DNA from: Diospyros lotus
Taxonomy: Eukaryota; Streptophyta; Magnoliopsida; Ericales; Ebenaceae
Assembly: GCF_014633365.1 (NCBI RefSeq)
Contig: NC_068352.1
Location: 19,377,310 to 19,441,309, forward strand
Length of the DNA stretch: 64,000 nucleotides
Reading direction: 5' to 3'
The stretch's first letter is position 1, and each line of letters begins with the position of its first letter. Positions 35,651 through 52,908 of the stretch are shown here, one piece after another. Both the position numbers and the translations under genes were made by a program. Below the pieces are notes generated by a model. The model was not told the DNA's origin, did no database searches, and saw nothing but the letters and a program-made list of their open reading frames with translations.

Positions 35651-36254
35651 TTGAAGCATTTTGATATATTTGTTATATGAATAAGGCAAATCATTATCTT
35701 TTTTTTTTTTTAATAATATGTATTCATTTTACCTTACTAAGGTAGAATATACTTTATTTGAGAACAATCTAATTAGCATTACTTATATTTTTAGTGTAAA
35801 ATACATTTGATATGATTGAGATTTTATTAGATTATGACAAACACTCCACATTTTAAAAATTACATTAACCGATAGGTCAAAATTTTAAAAACAAATCATG
35901 TAATTTTATAAAACTTTAGAAAGCATTCAATCTAATATAAATATAACTTTATGAGGTAACTTGATAATGCTTTTGAGTAATACACGTAATTGGTGCTATT
36001 TTTGAATAGTATGAGATATTCCTCGTGTGCATATCAAATTTTAAGGAACTCGGGTATAATTTAAAATGAGTACCTTCAAATCAAATTGTATATCTACTTG
36101 AACCCATAATCTCCAAATTATAGTAAGAGTAACTTCACAACTACCCCAAGATTTATTTTTATATGTAATTTACCTAAATATAAAAATTAAACTATAACAA
36201 TTAAGTGTTATTCCTTGAAAATGAATATTTATTTAAAATATTATATTTTTTATA
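35651..36254. other. AT-rich intergenic sequence
   Basis: No gene, repeat or element boundary recognised. Poly(T) at about 35698-35712. Confidence 0.5.
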
Positions 36255-36442
36255 GGCAATACTAACGAGGGTAATGTCTAAGCAATAATAAATATATATT
36301 ATTTTTTAATAATGTGTATTTATTACACTTTATTTTTAACTTCAAAAAATTTTATTAATTAATCATAAATTCATTATTTAAAATTTTAAAAATAAAATAA
36401 ATTTATTACCCCTTAATTATTGTGATAATAATTAGTATTACC
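36255..36442. mobile_element. Possible small MITE
   Basis: GGCAATACTAA at 36255 and TTAGTATTACC ending at 36442 are inverted repeats (10 of 11). Flanks TTTTTATA and TTTTTTTA match 7 of 8, a possible hAT-type duplication, although in AT-rich DNA this is weak. Confidence 0.4.
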
Positions 36443-36498
36443 TTTTTTTATTGTACATGTTGACAAATACATGAATATTCATCCAAAGAAAACTCTAG

Positions 36499-36877
36499 TG
36501 AGTTAATTACACAAATAATCACTCAACTTTGTATTATGTTACTGTTTGGTTATTAAATTTTGAAATGTTAACTGTTAATCACTAATATTTCAAAATTATT
36601 ACTGTTTAGTCACTAAACTTTAAAATGTTACAAGTTAATTATTAATATTTCAAAATCTTTTCTTACTCATCACTCATTAGTCACTGAACTTTAAGTTCAT
36701 GAGTGACAGATAAGAAACAATTTTGAAATATTAGTGACTAATAGGTAATATTTTAAAATTTAGTGAATAAATAGTAACAGATTTGAAATATCAATGATTA
36801 ATGAATAACATTTTAAAGTTCAATGACTAAATAGTAACAGAATACAAAGTTAAATAATTATTGATGTAATTAACTCA
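36499..36877. mobile_element. Foldback MITE, Mutator- or hAT-like
   Basis: The perfect 13-base terminal inverted repeat TGAGTTAATTACA begins at 36499 and ends, inverted, at 36877. The two arms pair over most of their ~185 bases (ACTCAACTTTGTATT, GTTACTGTTTGGT, CACTAATATTTCAAAAT and their complements). AACTCTAG lies on both sides (36491-36498 and 36878-36885). If the T at the junction is counted, the duplication is nine bases (AACTCTAGT). Eight would suggest hAT, nine Mutator. The long arms favour Mutator. Confidence 0.85.
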
Positions 36878-36886
36878 AACTCTAGT

Positions 36887-38984
36887 TAATGAATATAAAT
36901 AAATAAAATTAAAATAAATGATATATTGGGGGCGGGAAAAGACTAGAGAAGGGGAGTGAAGACGGTGGTTTGATTCCCTGCATATATATTAAGGATAGAT
37001 GTCGGGGCTTTATAGAACAAGGCTGCTGTATACAGTTGGCGATTCTCCAAATTTGTGCAGTACCCAATCATGCCCGCCCACGTCACCCTCAAAAAGTGCT
37101 TTTCGTCACATCGCCCAGAAGCTGTGGTTAACCGATTTCAAGTTCGATTATAGAAAAAAAATAAAATAATTTTATGTTTTGTTTTTATTTAATAAATTAT
37201 TTAACTAAATTAAAAATTTTGAGTTATGTAATTAAATTTTAATCTTCAGAAGTACTTTTTCTCACCCAATGTCAGTAAATATTTTTATCACTCAAAAATT
37301 ATAAAAAATAAATTATATATATTCGTCTCGATATATCAAAATAAGTATCGGTTCACCTCATTCATTTTTTGTATTATGAATAATATTTACGAAATTATTA
37401 TTACTATAATTTGGTTTGATATTTATCATAATAAGTAAATTTACTTTTAAATATTAAGTATTTATTTTTAAAATTAAATTAAATTATTTTGACATTGTTC
37501 TGTCATTTCAAAAATAAAGTATTAAAAGAAAAGTTGTACCTAACAAGAACCCCTCAGAAAAATGCGTAAGTGTACTAACGTGGAAGTTTGGGTGGTGCCT
37601 AAGGGGAATTGGGTAAGTTGGTGTATGTTGGGTTCACCTCCTTATTGGATAAAATGATTGGTTTCCCCCGAGTATGAAAAAAGATTTTTCGTACTCATGC
37701 TTGCGATGTGTTAGTGTTCAAATTTTAGTTGTTGCAGTTTCTTAATTTACATTTATTTACTAGAATCGTGTGACTAGCAGTGAGAACGTCTGTGATGGAA
37801 CATCATCCACAAAAAAAAAAAAAAAAGATTGATTTTAGTATATTTTTAAAAAATAATATTATTTATTTGTATTGGAGATATTTTTATTAAAAATTTATAC
37901 ATCTCTATCTTTTTATTTTTTAATAAAAATATATTAATTACACTAAAAATTCATCTTTAATCTAGATAATTTGAGTTACCTTTCCATAGTCTTTTTAAGT
38001 TGTTTAACATGATAGTTTGAGCTACCTTTCTAAATTATAGAAATTATAAAAAAATTTAATAAAATATTATGGCATTATATATATATACTAGTGGATCACC
38101 CATGCGATGCATGGATATCGTAAAAAAAAAAATCGTTAAACCAAAAATTGTATAATTTAGTAGTTACAATAAATGAAAATCACAATAAAGAACTAAAAAA
38201 TAAATAAAATAATCGTGTTATAATCATGAAAATACAACAAAAGAATTACAAATTTTGAAAGATTTCCTTATATACATTCAAGGGTAGATGAACAATAAAA
38301 AGCACATAACTCTATCCCAAAATCATGTAAAAAATAAACCTAAATTAACATGTAATACAATAACTAATGTGTAAAAAAATACAAAAATTACACGATAACA
38401 GAAAAAAAAAAAAAAAAAAAAGAATAAACGATAATCAACCTCTTCATTCTAAAATATGCATTCAATGGTAGACTTTTTTTTAAAAAAAAATTCATGTGTA
38501 TTTGTCTAATATGTGCATACCACACGAACCCTCAAGGCCTAATTTTTCCTAGTTGCATTCATATCACTCACTTGACAGAATAATGGTGCTATGTTACACC
38601 AAAAGACCAAACTGGATAAAAAAAATACGGTTAAAATTTACTAAATAAAAGTAAAAAAGAAGAGAAAATTTAAGAAGAAGAATTGAGAAAGAAGAAGAGA
38701 TGAAATGGAAGTGTTGAACGGGAATGAAGAGGAAGAAGAGAGGGATATTTGTTTTCTTTTATTAATTTTTCTTCCTTCAAATTCTCTAATTTCTGTCAAT
38801 TTATCAAATCACATGTCACCATTAAGTTTCCTTTTTTTTTCCACGCTTTGCCACACAATCCGAATCTTACTTAATATAATTTTCAAAACACAAATTTAAT
38901 TTGTATTTAATTTCCTCAAGTCCAATATATAGCACATCTTCGGAGTACACCAATGGGGAAAAGGAGAATTAAATAAATGACAAT
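36887..38984. other. Intergenic sequence without a supported gene
   Basis: A less AT-rich, perhaps low-copy stretch at 36925-37130 and another at 37540-37800 carry no recognisable coding or RNA motif. 38085-38115 (ACTAGTGGATCACCCATGCGATGCATGG) resembles a phrase common near plant repeat termini, but no element could be closed. Poly(A) runs occur at 37808 and 38400. The 64-codon frame at 38705 is Glu- then Phe/Leu-rich and unconvincing. Confidence 0.45.
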
Positions 38985-40712
38985 AATCGATTAAGTTGAA
39001 AAATAAAATTATGACATTTAAAATTATAAAAAATAAATTTAAATTAATTAAATTGTATGTAAAATAAAGAAAATTTAAATAATCAATTAATTATATAAAT
39101 AATAATAATCAAATTTTCAAAATTAATTATCCATACATGACTTTATATATTTCTCCGAATAATTAATTACCATATTTAAGATAGGTCAAATTTTTAAAGA
39201 AGTAAAAAAAAAGTTAAAAAATAAAATTATAACATTTAAGTTATATTTAAAAATATAAAAAATAAATTTAAATTAATTAAACTATATATAAAATAAAGAT
39301 AATTTAAATAATCAATTAATTATATAAATGGTAATAATCAAATTTTCAAAATTGATTATTCATGATTTTACATGTTTCTCTTGACAATCAATTATCACAT
39401 TTAAGACAAGTCAAATTTTAAGAAAGTAATAAAAAAATAAAGTTAAAAAGTAAAATTATAATATTTAAATTATATATAAAATTATAATATTTAAAAATAT
39501 AAAAAATAAATTTAAATTAATTAAACTATATATAAAATAAGAATAATTTAAATAATTAATTAATTATATAAATGATAATAATCAAATTTTCAAAATTGAT
39601 TATCCATATATGACTTTACATATTTCTCATAACAATCAATTATCACATTTAAGACAGATCAAATTTTTAAGAAAACAACAAAAAAAATAAAGTTAAAAAA
39701 TAAAATTATAATATTTAAGTTATATATAAAATTATAACATTTAAAATTATAAGAAAATAAATTTAAATTAATTAAACTATATAAAATAAAGATAATTTAA
39801 ATAATTAATTAATTATATAAATAATAATAATCAAATTTTCAAAATTAATTATATATACATGACTTTACATATTTCTCCTAGCAATCAATTACCACATTTA
39901 AGAGATGTCACATTTTTAAGAAAACAACAAATAAAAATAAAGTTAAGAAATAAAATTATAACATTTAAAAATATAAAAACTTTTAAAATAATTAAACTAT
40001 ATATAAAATAAGAATAATTTAAATAATCAATTAATTATATAAATGAAAATAATCAAATTTTCAAAATTGATTATCCATATATGACTTTACATATTTTTCC
40101 TGACAATCAATTATCACATTTAAGACAGATCAAATTTTTAAGAAAGCAACAAAAAAAATAAAGTTAAAAAATAAAATTATAATATTTAAAATTATAAGAA
40201 AATAAATTTAAATTAATTAAACTACATAAAATAAAAATAATTTAAATAATTAATTAATTATATAAATGATAATAATCAAATTTTCAAAATTAATTATACA
40301 TACATGACTTTACATATTTCTCCTACCAATCAATTACCACATTTAAGACTCACATTTTTAAGAAAACAACAAATAAAAATAAAGTTAAAAAATAAAATTA
40401 TAACATTTAAAATTATAAAAAAATAAATTTAAAATAATTAAACTATATATAAAATAAAGATAATTTAAATAATCAATTAATTATATAAATAATAATAATC
40501 AAAATTTTAAAATTAATTATCTATACATGACTTTACATATTCCCTCTAGCAATCAATTATCATATTTAAGACATGTCACATTTTTAAGAAAGCAATAAAA
40601 AAAAATAAAGTTAAAAAATAAAATTATAACATTTAAGTTATATATAAAATTATAATATTTAAAATTATAAAAAAATAAATTTAAATTAATTAAACTATAT
40701 ATAAAATAAAAA
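38985..40712. repeat. AT-rich satellite-like tandem array, about seven 222-249 bp units
   Basis: The box TAATAATCAAATTTTCAAAATT(A/G)ATTAT recurs with starts near 39105, 39336, 39578, 39826, 40048, 40271 and 40494, giving spacings of about 231, 242, 248, 222, 223 and 223. Each unit also contains AT(G/A)ACTTTA(C/T)ATATTTCTC, CACATTTAAGAC, AATAAAGTTAAAAAATAAAATTATAA and TTTAAATTAATTAAACTATAT. Length changes come from duplicated or missing TATATAAAATTATAA blocks. A partial unit ends at about 40712. Confidence 0.9.
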
Positions 40713-43700
40713 ATTTACTTGGTAGTCGGTATTCGATGGTATTACCAGATATCTCAAGATTTCTCCCGATTTAAAAAGTCTCATTTTTTTGTAATTTATT
40801 TCAATTAAAATTTTATGTTAATATTTAAAAATTAATAATATAGATTAGATCTTGTCTCTTCATATACCAGCATGTTTACACATTCTCCAAATACTATTTA
40901 ACCATAAAAAAACCATTTACGTGTTCCAAGAACTATATATTTTTCACAAATTTAGACTTAATTAATAACTTATAAAAATTCCATTTCAGGTAAGCAAAAA
41001 AAAATTTAAAATATAATAAAATATCAAAATAGTAACTGAAAATGGGCGAAAAAAATTTTGACGGCTGTTTTGTTATAATATATATATAGATATACAAAAA
41101 TGGTTGTTTGTTTTATGCATATATAAATAAAAAGTAAAAAAATTTAAACAAAGATTTAAAGGGTATTTTAAGAATTAATAGAATTTGATAAAACCCAAAA
41201 TTAGTGTGAATCTTTAAAATAAAAACATAGAGAAATTGTAATTATTCTAGCATGATTAAGTTGTCCAGTTAGGATAAATGATGTAACTCTGCTGATAATT
41301 GAATTGTTCTTTGATAAGGCAAGAAAAGAGAAAAACTCAATCATCAACCAATTATTATATGAAAATAACAATAATAATCAAAATTTGTAGGCATGTTCAA
41401 TTGTAGAAAACATTTTCTGTTTTTTTTTTTTAATTTCAATTTTTATTGGATAATTGAATGTTCTGTTAGAATTAAAAAACATCATTTTTTATATTTTTCA
41501 AACTGAATAAACTTTTAAATTTCATGGTGTGGGATTGGCATAGAATTAAAAAAATATAATTTCTCTATTTGAACTAGTCAGAACTTGAGTAAGCTCTCAC
41601 ACTAATTGAAGATTAACATTTTTCGAGGACATAAGTGCATCAACCATCGGTTAATCAACTTAGTTAATGTTTGTTAATTAAGATATGAAATATAAAAAAT
41701 ATTCTGAATATCATGTAACTTCTTATCTTGAATTTTTTAAATAAATTTATCTTTTTTCCTTTGAGATAAGTTATCTTGATATAATTTTATTCTACTCATT
41801 TTAACAAATACTATCTTATTACTATAAATGACTTAGAAACTGCTATATTTATTTAATATTTATTCAAAATAATTGTGAAAAATAATAATTATAAATTTCT
41901 TATCATAAAAAAGTGATCTAGTTATACAGCTTCGGAGGGGCCCCAAATCATCAATCACTAAGCTTGCTCATGCTATGACCCAAAAGTTAAAAAGGCAAGA
42001 AAAAACACAAGACAACATATATACTTTTGACTGAGGACACTTTTGGCCACTTTACTACAAAAATTTGGCTGATATATTGCCCACAGGAACTTTAATTAAT
42101 TGCAGCTATTCATGTACTCAAAAGCTACTCTCTGTGCTGATGTAGAACAACCACAGCCTCGAATTGGATCTGCGCTAAGACCTAAGCTATAATGTGTTGG
42201 GAACACGTTATAATAACTCAAGAATAAAAGTAAATTTTCAGGATAGATCTGATCTGATTGTATCGCGACAAATTAAAATTTGTACTAATAACTCGTGAAT
42301 TCGATTTCTTGTTTTGCATAGTAAGGTAAAGTCTTCATCTGCGATTTATTCCTTTTGTTAAAATCGAAGACACGAGCGACGAGAGATTACACAAGAACGA
42401 TAATTTTAAAAATAAGACTAAGATAAATTTTAGTAAATATATATTTAGCAAAAAATGATAAAAGATGATAAAGAAAAACTTAATAACTCTTAAATATATG
42501 ACGGAAGATAAGACTTTTGAATTAAAATTTATATAATGAACTTCATATAATGAAATTAGGAGACTTTATTTGTTATCAGATATTATTCTCTTATAATATA
42601 TAAATATTAATTAATTATACATTTCAAATAAAAAATTGGGAATCTCAATAATTACACATTTCCTCTCTTCTTCTTCTTTTTTTTCCTTTACCTTCTCTTT
42701 TCTTATTTTTTATTATTTTCGATTGACACTAGTATTAAAGTCTTCTTATTCTTTCTAGTTTTAGATCGAGCTCCAACAATGTACTCGTTTTCTTTCCTTC
42801 CCTTTCTTTTATCCTTATTTCTAGAAGCAATGCATCGACAAACTCTCTTTTCTCGATTTGGAACCATCGAGAATCTCAACAAGTATGAATGGGGTTTGAT
42901 CAGTGTTGATGGGGTCCTTTCACCACCATCGATGGCCTCTATATTGGTAACTCTCTTTCTCTCGCTATGCACAAGGAACCCATATGCATTTTGATTTTGT
43001 CAAATTATGGGCTTAACGATCTCCCCAACATTTTCTCCTTAATTATTAGAGATTTGTTGAACCTAGATGAATTTGGAATCAATAACCTTCCCTTTCCTCC
43101 CACCCTTTGGTTCTAGGTTTCATTGAACTTACATGCATGTAGATTTAACGATCTCTTTTTCTCTCGTCTCTCACTCTTTCTTTTTCTCTCTATTTTCTAT
43201 TTGGGTTCAATTATCACTTTTTCTCTCTACTTTGATCTCTCTGATCTTTCTCTTTTATTCCCTCTATTTTTTTTCACCTTCTCCAATTTCTTTAGACTTG
43301 AACCCAAAAAATAGTTGGGGTCCAATTGCAAAACCCTACCAATTTTATATATGGGATTTTGACAGCCATGTTTCATAATTAAAGCAAATATCAAAGTGTG
43401 ATCTTAATAATAAAATACCCTCATTGTTAATGCAACATGCTGGCAGCAATGCTGATTTGATTTGATCACCTGTCATTCAAAATAACAGTGGAATTTGCAT
43501 CAAAATGGCATGGTTTAAAGGCGGCAATGGAAATAATATTAAATAAGATATTAAAAAAGGTGTAGTGTCTGTAAAACTATTGAGGAAAAGGTGTCGGCAA
43601 GGCGACAATGGAGGGTCAAGCTGGCTACAGGTATTCAATTTTTCACCCATGAGTTTAGTTTTGTCGGTTAAAAGAAAAAGTAAAAAATAAAAAAAATAAT

Positions 43701-44600
43701 TTCCTGTGTATCTAAAATCTAAAATCTATATATATGGACAAAAACACTAATTATTCAGTGGAAACAACTTCTCCTCCAGTTGTGAACCGTTTTATTTAAT
43801 GATTATTTGTGTTAGATTTTTGTTTTTATTTTCACTTTTCAACTTCACTCATATTTATTTATGCTCAATAATCATAATTGATTTGTTCCTTATTAAAAAT
43901 TTCAAATAAATTAACTTTATCTTGATGAAAATTTTCATATAATGTGCTTACACTAATTGTGAGTTTTATTATTTAAATTAACTCAAGTTAAAGTAAATTA
44001 GAATATTATAAGATATTTGATGGTTCATAAATAATAGATCTAATAAAGTAGGACAATACCCTAAATTTTTTCCGGTTTTAGTAGTGTATGACTTGATAGA
44101 TTTTGTCAAAGTAGTCTCTTGGTTGAAAGCACTATCCTTATTTGCACTTTTAAACTCGCATTTGAAGTTCTGCTGTTGTTGTTCCACCTTTAACGATAAT
44201 TTAATGACATCTTAGAGCGTCTAATAGAAGTATTTTGAGTAAAAAAATAAATTTAGAACTTTTTAAAAAAAAAAAATTAAACCAGGAGATGATCTCCTTG
44301 TAAATGGCCTAAACAAAACAATATCTAAGTGCAATTTACAATTTTCATGTTATTCAATTAGTAATATGCCTTCCAAATGAAATGAATCCCTTCCTATTCA
44401 TTTCTCTCTGTAAAAGTCTAAACCTTATGCAAGTCTTTGTTAAGTTGAAAATAATTTATGTAAACTTCTATATAGTTAACAGTAAGGTTAATAAAAAGAG
44501 AATAATAAGACAAATCTCAAACAAGTTTACATAAGTAAGAAGAGATGAGTACTTGATGATGTTGATCTAGTTGGAGCCCAGATCCTGCATAAAGTATTAA
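40713..44600. other. Intergenic sequence downstream of the reductoisomerase gene
   Basis: AT-rich with no supported gene. 42655-43310 is strongly C/T-rich (runs of TCTTCTT, CTCTTTTTCTCTC) with a repeated TTAACGATCTC phrase (43013 and 43143). It may be the transcribed part of an old LTR: TGTTGGGAACACG at 42195 is LTR-like, but I found no matching end or target duplication. Frames at 42703-43378 are by-products of composition. Confidence 0.45.
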
Positions 44601-44612
44601 GGATACCAAAAT

Positions 44613-44618
44613 TTTATT
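44613..44618 (-). terminator. Candidate polyadenylation signal of the reductoisomerase gene
   Basis: AATAAA on the minus strand, about 285 bases past the stop codon. The distance is normal for a plant 3' UTR, but AATAAA is frequent in such AT-rich DNA. Confidence 0.35.
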
Positions 44619-44901
44619 CCCCAAAATCCACAACATATATAAACGGCATATTGATAAAATGCCCCCATTCATTCAGTAGAAGCACAATAAAGCTCAATAT
44701 GACAAACATATGAAGTGCATATAATTATTCATTCAGTACAAGCAGAACAAAGCAACTCCTGGAAATGCAGTGGCAGGAATCAGTAGCTACTACTTACAGG
44801 CAAAACCAGCGACCCTACATGACTTGATAAAACTTCCCCATCTAAGCAATCTAACAGAAACTAGCAGCCAGCTCACGCAAGCTAAATAAATTCTTCGCCG
44901 C

Positions 44902-49122
<4,221 letters not shown>

Positions 49123-49159
49123 GGAAATGAAGAAAAACATGATTTCTCAGATGTTTTTA

Positions 49160-50570
49160 GTTTTAAAGAGGCCTATTAGCACAAAAAAATTAATTTTTTT
49201 TGTGTTTTTATAATTTTATTCAAAAATTTTAATTTTGATAATAAAGTACTAATTTAATCAATTAATTATAATTTTATCCACAATCTGAATCCGATTAGTT
49301 AGGTCCAAGACCTACTGATGTGGCATACCATTTGACATTTTAGAACATTTTGAGTGAGCCCTACATACATATGTATAAAAAAATAGGCCTATTAGCATGA
49401 AAAAATTAAACTTTTTCGCTTTTTTATGATTTTATCAAAAAATTTAATTTTGACAATAAAATCCTAATTTAATTAATTCGTTCCAAATTTATCCATGACT
49501 TGAATCTAATTCAAGAGGCATCCACGACCCGTTGACATGGCATGTCACATAACATTTTAAAACATTTTAAATGGCCTCACATGCACCTGTGTAAAAAAAA
49601 TAAAAAAATAAAATGATATTAAATATTATATATATTTAACACATATATATGTTATATATATATGTGTGTGTGTGCACAGAGAGAAAGAAGTAGGTGGAAG
49701 ATAGTGATGGTGATGAAAGAGGATGGCGATGGCAAACGATGACGGCAATGACCGATCTAGAAGTTGGAGGCGACGATCGATCTAAGCTTACTCCTGCTCA
49801 CGGCAACGACGATTGATCTGGAAGTTGAACCAACCATCGATCTGGGCTTCCTTCTACTCAGGGCCACCTCACAAAAAGCAACTAACGCCCCTCTGCTCTT
49901 GCCAACTGATGATATCATTTGTTGATTGCCTCGCCCTCATTGTCAGTCGCTTAAGCCGGCCCCATCGATGTCGACAACCAGCCATCAAGCTTCCAAATTT
50001 AGCCTTCTTCTAGATCAATCTCCATCGCAACCTCTAATTTTTAGATCGATCGTCACCATCACTGTCCTTCACCTGTCGTCCTTTATAAATATATCTACAA
50101 AGTGCACACACACACACACATATATATATATAACATATATTTAACATTATTTTAGTTTTTTTTTTTTTTTTTGCACATGTGCATGTGGGTCCACTCGAAA
50201 TGTTTTAAAATGTCAAGTAGCATGCCACTTCAGCAGGTCTTGAACGCTAATGAATCTGATCTAGGTCATGGATAAAATTGCAACAAATTGATCAAATTAT
50301 GATCTTATTGTCAAAATTGAAACTTTTAAATAAAATTGCAAAAACACAAGAAGGTTTTAAATTTTTGTGCTAATAGCCTTTTATTTACACGTGCATATGG
50401 GACCCAATCAAAATGTTTTAAAATGTCAAGTGACATGCCACGTCAGTGGGTCTTAGACGTTGACAAATTGGATCCAAATCGTGAATAAAGTTACAACTAA
50501 TTGATCAAATCGGGACATTAAAAGAATTCTCACTTTTATGATTTTTATGTATTTTTGTAGAATTAAAAAA
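49160..50570. mobile_element. Foldback element abutting the 5' end of the reductoisomerase gene
   Basis: A long imperfect palindrome. Each arm has two tandem subunits of about 200-230 bp. The left subunits start with GGCCTATTAGCA (49164 and 49385). Each contains a TTTGA(T/C)AATAAA block, a TCCA(A/C)GAC block, GA(T/C)(A/G)TGGCAT, and ACATTTTA(G/A)AACATTTT. The right arm (about 50165-50570) repeats these inverted (AAATGTTTTAAAATGTCAAGT twice; GTGCTAATAGCC at about 50372). The centre continues the palindrome: (TA)n(TG)n at 49650-49674 faces (CA)n(TA)n at 50104-50132, and AGTGATGGTGA matches its inverse near 50055. No coding domain; the frames at 49813-50144 are unassigned. The left edge is within about 30 bases of the gene's first possible ATG. 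Exact termini and target duplication were not resolved. Confidence 0.75.
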
Positions 50571-50694
50571 AAATTTGATTGAAAAGTTACTTCATTAATT
50601 TGAATTTATTGATGTTAAGTAATCGTTATAATTATGAAGTTCAAATATATATTTAATAAAAGTTAAAGTTTATTATATAATTATGAAGTTCAAA
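50571..50694. other. AT-rich spacer
   Basis: Contains two copies of AATTATGAAGTTCAAAT (about 50630 and 50679). No gene. Confidence 0.5.
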
Positions 50695-52908
50695 TGTAAC
50701 GGTCTGCCTCCCGGAGCCCTTACCGTGCATAGAGAATTCGTGAGAGAGTCATTATTTGAATAATATCGAACAAAAACACAAACTAAAACTCACACACAAC
50801 TCTTTTAGAAATCATAACTTTTTATATCCCATAACATTACATAACCGTCTTTACATAATCATTCACAACTTGAGCTCATCTAGACTTACAAGACATACAT
50901 CCATCTTAAAAACATAAAACATTAATTTTAACACAAACACCATGACACCCAGGATCTAGTTTCAGGAGAACTCTGCACTTGCTATCCTCTGCACCCAAAC
51001 CTCGCTGGACGAATCTGGCAACTCAGACAAATTCCTGACCTGAAATGATGGAAAGCAAACGTGAGTCACAAGACTCAGCAAGCTCTAGAAAAGAATGTTG
51101 TAAGTTAAAGACTGAACTATTCCCGTAACACCCCATGCAATTCATGTCAATGCAATGTCATACCATGCCATGTTCAATACCTGCTTTACCTCTAGATGCA
51201 TAAACATATACTAAACTTCACATAAGCGGTCCTTGGGGCCCATATCAAACATACACTGGCGCCCAAGTCCAACATACAAACCTGTTGCAGCCCTATATAG
51301 GCTACCATATCATCATTCATGACTTGTATTTTCCTATCCTTTGTTGGTTTTTCCTGACATTCATAACATTCATTTCCTGACATTCAACATTTGGCTTTTC
51401 CAGTCATCATAACATGCCTTTTCCTGTCATCATCATAACATAACATCATACCATACCCTCTTTCCTTGCTACTCATCATAACATAACATCATATCCTGCT
51501 GAGGTTGTGGACCACTTCCACGACATACGTTCTGTGGTGGGTCACACCAACCCGTGGTCCACTGCCACGGCATACGATCTGTGGTGGGCGCCACTCATCA
51601 TCCATACTCATCACTTAAAATCACACATTCTCACCATGCAATGTAATAAATAAGAAATGCAATGGCTTTTACAGCATAAACGTGATGACAATGCCCTCAT
51701 AAACCAAACATCAGGACATGCTACGCCCACATAAGAATTCACACATGCGATATGCTCTAAATGCACCATCTCACCTAGAGTACCCAAGTTGGCTCTTAGA
51801 CCAATCGGGTCATGCAAATGCTCACACATCCCATCACACACAAAGCATGTCCCCTAAATGAATGCAACACAGTCCCTATGCAGCACACACATCATGATAT
51901 GCACAAACTAATGCGGGAATCTGGCAGCACTAGCTCTTCTGGCCCGTTTAACGTTTATCGCAACAGCCGATGACCAGCACCCATACATCCAGCCATCAAC
52001 TCCATGACCCACAGTCGACAATCAATGGCTTTGTACCCCATACCCTTAAACATCCATAAACGACATTAAACTTAGTCACTTAAGCTTATCATTTCGCTCA
52101 TTTAATCCATGACAACATAGACACCATTATGTCATCCACGTTCTCATCTCTTCTCATACACAGGAAACCATCTCCACATACATAATAAATTATTAACATA
52201 ACCCCATCAAACCATAATCAACTCTTCTAAGAACCTAGCCCAACGGGTACGGCATCATTCCCAAAGAAAGTGGGGTGACACGAAGCCCCATGATGAACGA
52301 AATGAACGACACTAAAACATCATTTACTTAACTTATTTAATCACCAATATACCCATTATTGACATATAAGTCATGGAATGGTTGCCACACGGATTATTGT
52401 TATCAATGCGTGGAACCGAATCACGGTGAAAGAGGGCTTAAAATACAAGAAATAGGGGTGTCAACGGTTCGGATTGATCCAGTTCTATAAGAATCTAGAA
52501 CCGAACTATTTTTAACGGTTCCAAAAAAATAAGAACCGTAACTGAACCATTACATATATAAAACCAAACGATGACCAATCCGTCGCATCGGACCGGTTTC
52601 GGTTCTATCCAATTAACATTTAGCTTCTAAATATTTTCGTAAAATATGAAATTACAAACAAATTTGTTAATTAAAATAAACTCATAACTTCATTAATGCT
52701 TCAAATCTTAAAGTAAAAGTAGAACAAAATAATTTGTAGACTACCTCATCAAATTAGATTACATCGACCATTTAGTATAGCAATAGCGCATAAAAGTTTA
52801 GAAATAAAAGAGTTCATGAATAACAATAACAAACAACAAAAAAGAAATAAACAAAAACTAGCAGATTAAAATTGCAAGTAATAATATATTTATGCGTATG
52901 TATATATA

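Noticed and set aside
36925..37140. tRNA or other RNA gene in the GC-richer island
   Set aside because: A GGTTTGATTCCC phrase resembles a T-loop, but no acceptor stem or anticodon arm can be folded around it.
38085..38115. Helitron end suggested by ACTAGTG..CCCATGCGATGCATGG
   Set aside because: No matching 3' hairpin plus CTRR end or insertion between A and T could be identified, so it is only a resemblance.
42703..43378. Several frames in the C/T-rich region, possible 5' end of a gene
   Set aside because: No conserved motif, pyrimidine-rich composition, and no splice-linked coding exons downstream.
42195..43440. Solo LTR starting TGTTGGGAACACG
   Set aside because: No convincing CA end, target duplication or second copy in the window.
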